NCBI RefSeq assembly: GCF_003326475.1
Contig: NZ_JPWA01000014.1
Span: 62,001 to 126,000 of the forward strand
Source of the DNA: Thalassospira xianhensis MCCC 1A02616
GTDB lineage: Bacteria; Pseudomonadota; Alphaproteobacteria; Rhodospirillales; Thalassospiraceae
Length of the DNA: 64,000 bases
Direction: 5' to 3'
The notes beneath the pieces were generated by a model. It had not been told where the DNA came from, ran no database searches, and saw only the letters and a program-made list of their open reading frames with translations. Below are positions 8,167-15,915 of this stretch, in pieces (the stretch's first letter is position 1; each line of letters starts with the position of its first letter). The position numbers and the translations under genes were made by a program.

Positions 8167-9756
8167 ATGCGCAGACTGATCGCAGGGCTGGTTCTGGGAA
8201 CCGCACTGGCTACCACGCCAATGGCCGCACAGGCCGAAACACCGAAAAATGCACTCGTCATGGCGTTTGCCATCGACGATCTCATCACGCTTGATCCGGC
8301 CGGGATGTTCGAATTTTCCGCTCTGGAATATGCTGGCAACACATATGATCGCCTGATTGGCTTCGATAATGACGACGTCTCGAAAATTTACGGTGTCGTC
8401 GCCGAAAGCTGGGACGTCTCCGAAGACGGCCTGACCTTTACCTTCAAGATTCGCGACGGCATCAAATTCGCGTCGGGCAATGACCTGACCGCCGAAGACG
8501 CTGCCTTCTCGCTGCAACGTGTCGTCCTGCTTGATCAGTCCCCGGCCTTCATTCTTGGCCAGTTCGGTTTTACCGCCGATAACGTCAAGGACAGGATCCG
8601 CGCAACTGACGAAAACACGCTGGTGATGGAAGTCGATCAGCCTTATGCGCCAAGCTTCGTGCTGTACTGCCTGACCGCGGGCGTCGGTGCCGTTGTCGAC
8701 AAGAAAGTCGTCCTTGAACATGAAAAAGACGGCGACCTTGGCGCAGAATGGATGAAAACCAACTATGCCGGTTCCGGTCCGTTCGCACTGAACAAATGGA
8801 CCGCAGGTGAAAGCCTCAGCCTGACAGCAAACGAAGATTACTGGGACGGCGCACCGGCCATGAAGCGCGTCATCATTCGCAACGTCAAGGAAGCCGCATC
8901 CCAGCAGCTCCTGTTGCAGAAAGGTGATATCGACATTGCCCGGAACCTCGAAGCCGATCAGCTTGCATCGGTCAAGGGTGACGAAAACATCAAGCTGCTG
9001 TCCAAAGGCAAAGGCGCGCTTTGGTATCTTGGCCTTTCGCAGAAAAACGAATTCCTGTCCAAACCCGAAGTTCGCGAAGCGCTTAAGTATCTCGTCGATT
9101 ATGATGGCATCACCGAAACCATCATGGCGGGCCGCGCCCAGACCCATCAGGCATTCCTGCCCGAAGGTTTCCTCGGCGCCTATAACGAAAACCCCTATTC
9201 GCTTGATATCGAAAAAGCCAAGGCGCTGCTTGCTGACGCTGGCCTTGCTGATGGCTTCACGGTAACCATGGATACGCGTAACACCACGGCAGTGATGTCG
9301 ATGGCACAGTCGATCCAGGCAACCTGGGCACAGGCAGGTATCAATCTGGAAATCATTCCGGGTGACAACAAACAGACCCTGACCAAATACCGTGCCCGTC
9401 AGCACGATATTTATATCGGTCGCTGGGGCCCTGATTATCAGGATCCGCACACCAACGCCTCCACCTTTGCATGGAACCCGGACAACAGCGACGATGCATC
9501 GGCCAAGCCGCTTGCATGGCGCAACTCCTGGAACCCGGGTGACATGACCGCCGAGGTCGATAAGGCCATTCTAGAACGTGATAGCGAAAAGCGTGCCGCG
9601 ATGTATGTGGACCTTCAGAAAAAGGTTCTCGAAAGCGGTCCGTTCGTGATCATGTTCCAGGAAACCGAGATCGCCGCGATGCGGGACAATGTGAATAATC
9701 TCGTCCTCGGTCCGTCGTTCGATAACAACTATTATCGCTTTGTAACCAAGGACTAA
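8167..9756 (+). CDS. ABC transporter substrate-binding protein, dipeptide/oligopeptide type
   Basis: A periplasmic solute-binding protein of the SBP_bac_5 (DppA/OppA) family, 529 residues, which captures peptides or similar ligands and delivers them to the permease pair. A clear Sec signal peptide is present, with basic 'MRR', a hydrophobic core and a cleavage site near 'AAQAE' at residues 22-23. Family markers include 'VAESWDVSEDGLTFTFKIRD' and 'YDRLIGF', then 'YAGSGPFAL' and 'EDYWDG'. It is the first gene of a six-gene operon with two permeases, two ATPases and a dipeptidase, which points to a peptide substrate. Confidence 0.93.
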   Translation: MRRLIAGLVLGTALATTPMAAQAETPKNALVMAFAIDDLITLDPAGMFEFSALEYAGNTYDRLIGFDNDDVSKIYGVVAESWDVSEDGLTFTFKIRDGIKFASGNDLTAEDAAFSLQRVVLLDQSPAFILGQFGFTADNVKDRIRATDENTLVMEVDQPYAPSFVLYCLTAGVGAVVDKKVVLEHEKDGDLGAEWMKTNYAGSGPFALNKWTAGESLSLTANEDYWDGAPAMKRVIIRNVKEAASQQLLLQKGDIDIARNLEADQLASVKGDENIKLLSKGKGALWYLGLSQKNEFLSKPEVREALKYLVDYDGITETIMAGRAQTHQAFLPEGFLGAYNENPYSLDIEKAKALLADAGLADGFTVTMDTRNTTAVMSMAQSIQATWAQAGINLEIIPGDNKQTLTKYRARQHDIYIGRWGPDYQDPHTNASTFAWNPDNSDDASAKPLAWRNSWNPGDMTAEVDKAILERDSEKRAAMYVDLQKKVLESGPFVIMFQETEIAAMRDNVNNLVLGPSFDNNYYRFVTKD

Positions 9757-9771
9757 GGAGACAACGGTCGA

Positions 9772-10839
9772 ATGTTCGCCGTTACTCGAAATGCATCGGA
9801 CGGGCGCAAACGCGCCCGTCTCTTTTCCCGCACCGGCGCAAGCCTTGTGCGGATCATCTTCTCGCTGCTGATCACTTTTATCGGCCTTTTGCTGGTCACC
9901 TTCCTGATCGGGCGCGTCCTGCCAATCGATCCGGTTCTGGCGGCTGTCGGCGACCATGCCTCCGAACAGGTCTATCAGCGCGTCAAAGAAGAAATGGGCC
10001 TGAACCTGCCGCTTTGGCAACAGTTCTTTGTCTATATCAGCAATGTGGTTCAGGGTGATTTCGGAACATCGGTTCTGACCTCAAACCCGGTCCTCGAAGA
10101 CATCAAACGTGTCTTCCCGGCTACGCTGGAACTGGCCACCCTTGCCACCATCATCGGTGTTTTCCTTGGGGTTCCGGCCGGCGTCTTTGCCGCGATCAAC
10201 AAGGGCAAATGGCCCGATCATATCGTGCGCATTATCGGGCTTGCCGGGTATTCGATGCCGATCTTCTGGCTGGGCCTGATGGGGCTTCTGGTGTTTTACC
10301 TGAAACTCGACTGGGTTGCGGGTCCGGGCCGACTGGATGCCTTCTATGTCGATTTCATCGAACCAACCACCGGCCTGATGCTGATCGATACCCTGATCGA
10401 AGGCGATATGGACCTGTTCTGGAATGCCGTTTCGCACATCATTCTGCCGGCCTCCATCCTGGCCTATTTCTCGCTGGCCTATATTGCGCGCATGACCCGC
10501 TCCTTCATGCTCGAACAGCTCAGTCAGGAATACATCCTGACCGCACGGGTAAAGGGCATTTCCGAAACCCGCATCATCTGGCGTCATGCCCTTGGCAACG
10601 TGATGGTGCCGCTGGTTACCGTCATTGCACTGTCTTACGCCAATCTGCTCGAAGGATCGGTTCTGACCGAAATCATCTTTGCCTGGCCGGGGCTGGGTCT
10701 TTACATCACCAATTCGCTGCTCAATGCCGACATGAATGCGGTTCTGGGCGGTACCGTCGTCGTGGGTGCGGTGTTCATCGGAGTCAATATGCTCTCAGAT
10801 GTGCTCTATCGCCTGCTTGACCCGCGCGCACGGAGATAG
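9772..10839 (+). CDS. ABC transporter permease, DppB type
   Basis: An inner-membrane permease of the peptide/nickel importer family, 355 residues. It has an N-terminal membrane span after a basic leader of about 25 residues, five further hydrophobic segments, and the EAA-type loop 'ARVKGISETRIIWRHALGNVMVP' region that contacts the ATPases. Family markers are 'GLNLPLWQQFFVYI' and 'VLTEIIFAWPGLG'. It sits 15 bases after the binding protein gene and pairs with the DppC-type permease. Confidence 0.92.
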   Translation: MFAVTRNASDGRKRARLFSRTGASLVRIIFSLLITFIGLLLVTFLIGRVLPIDPVLAAVGDHASEQVYQRVKEEMGLNLPLWQQFFVYISNVVQGDFGTSVLTSNPVLEDIKRVFPATLELATLATIIGVFLGVPAGVFAAINKGKWPDHIVRIIGLAGYSMPIFWLGLMGLLVFYLKLDWVAGPGRLDAFYVDFIEPTTGLMLIDTLIEGDMDLFWNAVSHIILPASILAYFSLAYIARMTRSFMLEQLSQEYILTARVKGISETRIIWRHALGNVMVPLVTVIALSYANLLEGSVLTEIIFAWPGLGLYITNSLLNADMNAVLGGTVVVGAVFIGVNMLSDVLYRLLDPRARR

Positions 10840-10845
10840 GTCACC

Positions 10846-11769
10846 ATGAATATCACAAGCAACGCCGCGAAACCGGGCCTGAAACAATGGCTGACATCCG
10901 ACACCCCGCAATCGCGCTGGCAGGCAAAATGCGGTCGCGCATGGCTGGGCTGGCTTAAATTCACGGAAAACAGGCTCGCCATGATCGGCCTGTCGATCGT
11001 GCTGGCCCTGATCCTTGTCACCATCTTTGCCCCGCTTCTGGCCCCTTATGACCCGCTGGCAGCCGATCTTACCAACCGTATTCAGTCCCCCAGTGCCGAA
11101 CACTGGTTTGGCACCGATCAATTGGGTCGTGATATCCTGTCGCGTCTGATTTACGGCGCGCAATACACCCTGATGATCGTGGCTCTTGTGGTGATTACCG
11201 CCGCCCCCGTCGGCCTTCTGGTCGGAACAGCCGCCGGGTTCTTTGGCGGCTGGATTGATGCGACATTGATGCGCATCACCGATATCTTTCTAGCCTTCCC
11301 GAAACTGATTCTGGCGCTGGCCTTTGTTTCCGCATTGGGACCGGGGATCGAAAATGCGGTTCTGGCCATAGCACTGACCGCATGGCCACCCTATGCCCGT
11401 ATTGCGCGCGCCGAAACCATCACGGTCCGCAAATCCGACTATATCGAAGCCGCCCGTTTGCAGGGTGTCTCGAATATGGGTCTGATCCTTGGCCATATTA
11501 CCCCGATGTGCATAAGCTCGCTTGTGGTGCGCGTCACCCTTGATATGGCCGGCATGATCCTGATTGCGGCGGGTCTTGGCTTCCTTGGCCTTGGCGCACA
11601 GCCGCCGATGCCTGAATGGGGGGCAATGGTGTCCGAAGGCCGCCAGTTCCTTCTGGAACAATGGTGGGTATCGACCGTGCCGGGGCTCGCGATCTTTATC
11701 GTCAGCCTTGGATTCAACCTGCTGGGCGATGGCCTGCGCGATGTTCTTGACCCACGCGGAGGCGACTGA
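10846..11769 (+). CDS. ABC transporter permease, DppC type
   Basis: The second permease, 307 residues. The cytoplasmic N-terminus is followed by a span near residues 45-65, then 'FGTDQLGRDILSRLIYGA', the signature of the DppC/OppC subfamily, and an EAA loop 'EAARLQGVSNMGLILGHI'. It ends with 'NLLGDGLRDVLDPR', typical of the family. It forms a heterodimeric channel with the preceding permease and lies 6 bases after it. Confidence 0.93.
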   Translation: MNITSNAAKPGLKQWLTSDTPQSRWQAKCGRAWLGWLKFTENRLAMIGLSIVLALILVTIFAPLLAPYDPLAADLTNRIQSPSAEHWFGTDQLGRDILSRLIYGAQYTLMIVALVVITAAPVGLLVGTAAGFFGGWIDATLMRITDIFLAFPKLILALAFVSALGPGIENAVLAIALTAWPPYARIARAETITVRKSDYIEAARLQGVSNMGLILGHITPMCISSLVVRVTLDMAGMILIAAGLGFLGLGAQPPMPEWGAMVSEGRQFLLEQWWVSTVPGLAIFIVSLGFNLLGDGLRDVLDPRGGD

Positions 11770-11771
11770 TC

Positions 11772-12614
11772 ATGACCACCGACACCCTTCTGTCTGTCAA
11801 AAACCTCGCCATTACCTTTTCGACCTCCAAGGGACCAGTCCATGCCGTGCGCGGCGTATCGTTCGATCTTGGGCGTGAACGGCTTGGGATTGTTGGCGAA
11901 TCCGGTTCGGGCAAGTCCCAGACAGGGCGCGCCATTCTGGGCCTGACGGCGGCGAACGGCAAAATCACCGCCGATCAGATGCAATTCCATGATCTGGACC
12001 TGCGCAACCTGTCCAAACGCGACTGGCGCAAGGTCCGCGGTGCGCGCATTTCCATGATCATGCAGGACCCGAAATATTCGCTAAACCCTGTGATGACCAT
12101 CGGTGATCAGATCATCGAAGCCTACCGCGAACACCACAAGGTCAATGCGATTGAAGCCAAACGCCGCGCCCTTGACATGCTGGCCGCGGTCAAAATCCGT
12201 GATCCGGAACGCGTGTTCAATTCCTATCCGCACGAAGTATCGGGCGGGATGGGCCAACGTGTCATGATCGCAATGATGCTGATCCCCGATCCGGAAATCC
12301 TGATTGCCGATGAACCGACATCGGCTCTTGATGTCACGGTACAGCTTCAGGTGATGGCCATCCTTGATGATCTGGTGCGCGAACGCGGTATGGCGCTGGT
12401 TTTCATCAGCCACGACCTGCATCTGGTCTCAAGCTTCTGCGACCGGGTTCTGGTGATGTATCAGGGCCATGTCGTCGAAGAAATCCGCGCATCCGAACTT
12501 GATCAGGCCAAACACCCCTATACGCAAGGCCTTCTGAACTGCCTGCCGAAAATGGATGGCAATCACGCCGAACTACCCGTCCTGACCCGCGAAGCCAGCT
12601 GGGCGGAGACCTGA
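11772..12614 (+). CDS. Peptide ABC transporter ATPase, DppD type
   Basis: A cytoplasmic ATP-binding subunit, 280 residues. It has Walker A 'GESGSGKSQ', Q-loop 'MQDPKYSLNP', signature 'VSGGMGQR', Walker B 'LIADEPTSALD' and H-loop 'FISHDL'. The C-terminus holds the start of the oligo_HPY motif ('HPYTQGLLN') but is shorter than the 320-330 residues usual for DppD. It begins 2 bases after the permease gene, which indicates tight coupling. Confidence 0.93.
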   Translation: MTTDTLLSVKNLAITFSTSKGPVHAVRGVSFDLGRERLGIVGESGSGKSQTGRAILGLTAANGKITADQMQFHDLDLRNLSKRDWRKVRGARISMIMQDPKYSLNPVMTIGDQIIEAYREHHKVNAIEAKRRALDMLAAVKIRDPERVFNSYPHEVSGGMGQRVMIAMMLIPDPEILIADEPTSALDVTVQLQVMAILDDLVRERGMALVFISHDLHLVSSFCDRVLVMYQGHVVEEIRASELDQAKHPYTQGLLNCLPKMDGNHAELPVLTREASWAET

Positions 12615-12621
12615 GATAAAA

Positions 12622-13395
12622 ATGACTGCCATGATTGAAATCACCAAACTCAACGCCTGGTTTGACGACAACCACGTCCTCAAGGACATCGATATTTCGA
12701 TCCCCGCCAACGGATCATTTGGTCTGGTGGGCGAGTCCGGATCGGGCAAATCTACCGTCCTTCGCACCATCACCGGTCTTGTCGATGACTGGGAAGGCAA
12801 TATTGTCGTCAATAACAAGGAACTGACCAAAAAGCGCGACAAGACATTTTACCGTCTGGCGCAAATGGTCTTTCAGGACCCGTTTGGATCGCTTCATCCG
12901 CGTCACACCATCGATCGCATCCTGACCGAACCGGTCAATATCCACAAACTCGGCAATTCGGATGCCCGCGTGGTTGAGGCCCTTAAACAGGTCGGGCTCG
13001 ATAATTCCTTCCGCTTCCGCTACCCCCATCAGCTTTCCGGCGGGCAGCGCCAGCGTGTCGCAATTGCACGTGCGCTTATTCTCGAACCGAAAATCCTGCT
13101 GCTCGATGAACCGACATCGGCCCTTGATGTCTCGATCCAGGCCGAAGTGCTGAACCTGCTGACCCGGTTGCGCAACGATCTGGGCCTTACCTATATCATG
13201 GTCAGTCACGATCTCGCCGTGGTCGCCCATATGTGCGACGATATAGCGATCATGAACCACGGCCGCATCGTCGAACGCGCCACCGCGGGCCAGCTTGCCG
13301 ACGGCAAACTGGAAAACCCCTATTCGCAGCAGCTTTTCAAGGCCGCCGGGGGATATGACCGCGCCGTCATCGACAGCTTCGTGGATTGGGACTGA
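12622..13395 (+). CDS. Peptide ABC transporter ATPase, DppF type
   Basis: The second ATPase, 257 residues. It has Walker A 'GESGSGKST', Q-loop 'FQDPFGSLHPRHT', signature 'LSGGQRQRVAIARAL', Walker B 'LLLDEPTSALD' and H-loop 'VSHDL'. 'NPYSQQLFKA' near the end corresponds to the oligo_HPY element. It is shorter than canonical DppF but complete in all catalytic motifs. It forms the ATPase heterodimer with the preceding gene product. Confidence 0.93.
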   Translation: MTAMIEITKLNAWFDDNHVLKDIDISIPANGSFGLVGESGSGKSTVLRTITGLVDDWEGNIVVNNKELTKKRDKTFYRLAQMVFQDPFGSLHPRHTIDRILTEPVNIHKLGNSDARVVEALKQVGLDNSFRFRYPHQLSGGQRQRVAIARALILEPKILLLDEPTSALDVSIQAEVLNLLTRLRNDLGLTYIMVSHDLAVVAHMCDDIAIMNHGRIVERATAGQLADGKLENPYSQQLFKAAGGYDRAVIDSFVDWD

Positions 13396-13449
13396 ACATC
13401 GGCCCCGCACGCGTCAGAAGAACCACGCGCCAGAACAACAAGGGACATC

Positions 13450-14472
13450 ATGAACGTCACCACCGCCCCGAACACCCCCGCCACCCCGTCACGCCATCGC
13501 CCTGCCTTCACGTGGGATGCGCATGCCTGCCTGCCGCTTGATCCCAAAACACCGATCAGCCTGCTGGATAACTATGTCGCGGGTGATGTTGATTATGTCT
13601 GTGTGAATGTCGGCATGGATATGAATTCCGTTGCCCATATCCTTCGCGTGATTGCCGCCTTCCGGGCCAAAATCGCCGCCCACCCGGACAAATACATGCA
13701 GATCGAATGCTTTGATGATCTGGCAATCGCCAAATCAAAGGGTTTGCTTGGGGTTGGTTTCGACCTCGAAGGCTCGGTCATGTTGCAGGACATGCCCGAA
13801 ATGGTCCCGGTCTTTGCCAAACTGGGCGTAAAGCAGATCCACTTTGCCTATAACCGCAACAATTCGGTCGCGGGTGGTTGTCATGATGACGATATCCCAC
13901 TGACCGCGCTGGGCCATGCCATGGTCCGGGCTGTTAATAACGGCGGCATGATCATGGATTGCTCCCACACCGGCCGCCAAAGCAGCCTTGATATCATGCG
14001 GGCATCGACCAAACCGGTCGTCTTTAGCCACGCCAATCCCAAGGTGCTTGGCGGACATGAACGCTGCATCGATGATGAACAGATCAAAGCCTGTGCCGAT
14101 ACCGGCGGGGTAATCGGCATTTGCGGCTTCCAGCGCTTCATCAAATCACCCAACGCGCCAGAAGTCCCCGACATGATCCGCCATATCGACTATGCGGTAA
14201 AACTGGTCGGCGTTGATCACGTCGGCATCGGCCTTGATACGATGCCCAGTGTCGCGGGCACCAACGACTTCCCCGATGGTGTTGACCGCGCCTATTACTG
14301 GCCCGCCGAACGCGGCTATGGCCCCGGTGCCGGTGGTGCTGCCGTCTTCGATCCCAAAAAACTCCCCGCCCTTGCCGACGCCCTGATTGTCGGGGGCTAC
14401 AAACCCGACGACGTAGACAAGATCATGGGTGAAAACTTTATCCGCGTGGCAAAGGAATGCTGGACGGCCTGA
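13450..14472 (+). CDS. Membrane-dipeptidase-like protein (peptidase family M19)
   Basis: A 340-residue amidohydrolase-fold protein related to renal dipeptidase, which cleaves dipeptides using two zinc ions. Expected ligands are seen at Glu107 ('FDLEGS'), His173 ('DCSHTG') and His194 ('FSHANP'), and the catalytic Asp is plausibly Asp263 ('IGLDTM'). At the N-terminus the usual H-x-D pair is 'DAHACLPL', so His25 is kept but the Asp ligand is Cys27. No signal peptide is seen, so it is probably cytoplasmic. It is the last gene of the peptide importer operon, 54 bases after the ATPase, which suggests it cleaves the imported substrate. Confidence 0.88.
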   Translation: MNVTTAPNTPATPSRHRPAFTWDAHACLPLDPKTPISLLDNYVAGDVDYVCVNVGMDMNSVAHILRVIAAFRAKIAAHPDKYMQIECFDDLAIAKSKGLLGVGFDLEGSVMLQDMPEMVPVFAKLGVKQIHFAYNRNNSVAGGCHDDDIPLTALGHAMVRAVNNGGMIMDCSHTGRQSSLDIMRASTKPVVFSHANPKVLGGHERCIDDEQIKACADTGGVIGICGFQRFIKSPNAPEVPDMIRHIDYAVKLVGVDHVGIGLDTMPSVAGTNDFPDGVDRAYYWPAERGYGPGAGGAAVFDPKKLPALADALIVGGYKPDDVDKIMGENFIRVAKECWTA

Positions 14473-14576
14473 CTCGCCCAGCCCATTGCCTTGTCGTTTT
14501 CTCTACGGCAAATGTTTGCGTCGGCCACGTTGCTGATGGTAGGATAAAGTAGGATCAAAAGACGAAAGATCACCTT

Positions 14577-14819
14577 ATGATCAAAAAAAGCATCACGGTC
14601 ACTGAAACGCAGGAAGCCTGGATTCAGGCCCAGCTTTCAACCGGTCAATACGCCTCCGACAGCGAAGTGGTACGCGAAGCCTTGCGGGAAAAACAGATGC
14701 GCATGGCAGAAATCGAACGCATTCGCAATGCTCTGAATGCCGCCGAGGAAAGCGGCTTTTCTTCGATGGATAAAGAAGATATACGCGCGAGCGTCAAGGC
14801 GGACCTGAAGCTCAAATGA
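14577..14819 (+). CDS. ParD-type antitoxin (CopG/ribbon-helix-helix)
   Basis: An 80-residue protein with the N-terminal DNA-binding strand 'KKSITVTETQEAWI' and the 'SDSEVVREALR' helix characteristic of ParD antitoxins. The charged C-terminal part should wrap around the toxin. It overlaps the downstream toxin gene by 4 bases (ATGA). The complex usually represses its own promoter, which should lie in 14473-14576. Confidence 0.9.
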   Translation: MIKKSITVTETQEAWIQAQLSTGQYASDSEVVREALREKQMRMAEIERIRNALNAAEESGFSSMDKEDIRASVKADLKLK

Positions 14820-15106
14820 CCTCTTATCGTCTTGGCAAACTCGCAGAAGACGATATCAGACGCCTGTATCGATACGGCATTGAAACTTTCGGGCCACAAC
14901 AGGCAGACATCTATTTCGACGCGTTGTTTGAACAGTTCGACAAAATCGCGCGGTCGCCCACAATTTATCAGTCTGCCGATAATATCCTCCCCGGATATCG
15001 CCGCTGTGTTTTTGCCGCGCACACCATTTATTACCGCATGGACGGCAATATCCCTTTGATTATGCGCATTCTGGGTCGTGAAAACCCAGATTTATCGGCG
15101 GTATAA
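14816..15106 (+). CDS. ParE/RelE-superfamily toxin
   Basis: A 96-residue toxin partner of the preceding antitoxin. Family features are the N-terminal 'AEDDIRRLYRYGIETFG', the central 'SADNILPGYRRCVFAAHTI' and the strand 'YYRMDGNIPLIMRILGREN'. ParE toxins poison DNA gyrase, while RelE toxins cleave mRNA; the pairing with a ParD-type antitoxin favours ParE. The C-terminus lacks the common 'LHQRMD' ending and has 'LGRENPD' instead. Confidence 0.88.
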   Translation: MTSYRLGKLAEDDIRRLYRYGIETFGPQQADIYFDALFEQFDKIARSPTIYQSADNILPGYRRCVFAAHTIYYRMDGNIPLIMRILGRENPDLSAV

Positions 15107-15124
15107 CGACGCCCCATTTCCACG

Positions 15125-15152
15125 CGTCATTCCCGCGAAAGCGGGAATCCAG
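15125..15152. repeat. REP-like palindrome, copy 1
   Basis: CGTC followed by an 8-bp stem ATTCCCGC / GCGGGAAT around GAAA, then CCAG. Related copies are at 54079-54105 and 58166-58193. It lies just downstream of the toxin gene in the convergent gap before the thioesterase gene. Confidence 0.8.
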
Positions 15153-15216
15153 ACTTGACGCAACGACGGTTTCCAGCTCGGCACCTCGCAACGGCCGGAA
15201 ACCCGAATTTGCCTCT

Positions 15217-15642
15217 TTAAACCGCAACCTCATCCTTGCGCACCGGGCGCGGGCGGCCTTCGGCGTCAATCGCGACAAAGGTAAAGGTTGCCTCTGTCAC
15301 CTTGATGCGCGGCGGCTGGTTTTTGCGCAGCACCCAGCTTTCAAGATGCAGCACCATCGATGTATTACCGATCCGTTCGATATCGCCATACACGCACACC
15401 ACATCCCCAACATAGACCGGGCGATGGAACGTCATGCCATCCACCGCCACCGTGGCAACGCGGCCCTCGGCGATCTGGCTTGCCATCACACCACCCGCGA
15501 TGTCCATCTGCGACATCAGCCAGCCGCCGAAAATATCGCCGCTCGGGTTGGTGTCGGCAGGCATGGCAAGGGTTCGGGTGCACATGTCACCGCGCGGCAT
15601 GGTGTTGTCGGTGCCGTGTGTGGTCTCACTCTCATTCGCCAT
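15217..15642 (-). CDS. Acyl-CoA thioesterase, YciA-like hotdog fold
   Basis: A 141-residue hotdog-fold thioesterase that hydrolyses acyl-CoA to the free acid and CoA. The motif 'MPADTNPSGDIFGGWLMSQMD' region holds the catalytic Asn and Asp seen in YciA/BACH enzymes, followed by 'VDGMTFHRPVYVGDVVCVYG'. The frame is open back to 15780, but the ATG at 15642 has an AGGAG ribosome site and gives the normal family length. It is convergent with the toxin gene. Confidence 0.9.
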   Translation of the reverse strand: MANESETTHGTDNTMPRGDMCTRTLAMPADTNPSGDIFGGWLMSQMDIAGGVMASQIAEGRVATVAVDGMTFHRPVYVGDVVCVYGDIERIGNTSMVLHLESWVLRKNQPPRIKVTEATFTFVAIDAEGRPRPVRKDEVAV

Positions 15643-15915
15643 CGGGCTTACTCCTGTCTGAGCCGGTATTTTTATTGGACCTGACGGTCTCGGTTTTCGC
15701 GAGAAGTCTGGCATCGTTTTCTGCGCTGCCACAACGAAATTATGATCTCTGGCAAGACCACTGCTTGCATTCACGCCCAAAAAACATTTTTATGGGCCGC
15801 ATCTGAAAACATATGATACTCGTTAAGCCTAGGGTCAGAACTTCGTAAAATCGATCAAACAGATATACGTCGTTGGACCTTGTTTTAACATAATAAAGAA
15901 GTTGCGTTCCGGGGC

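Noticed and set aside
8050..9450. 466-aa minus-strand open frame opposite the peptide-binding protein gene
   Set aside because: Shadow of the real gene; no ribosome site or domain.
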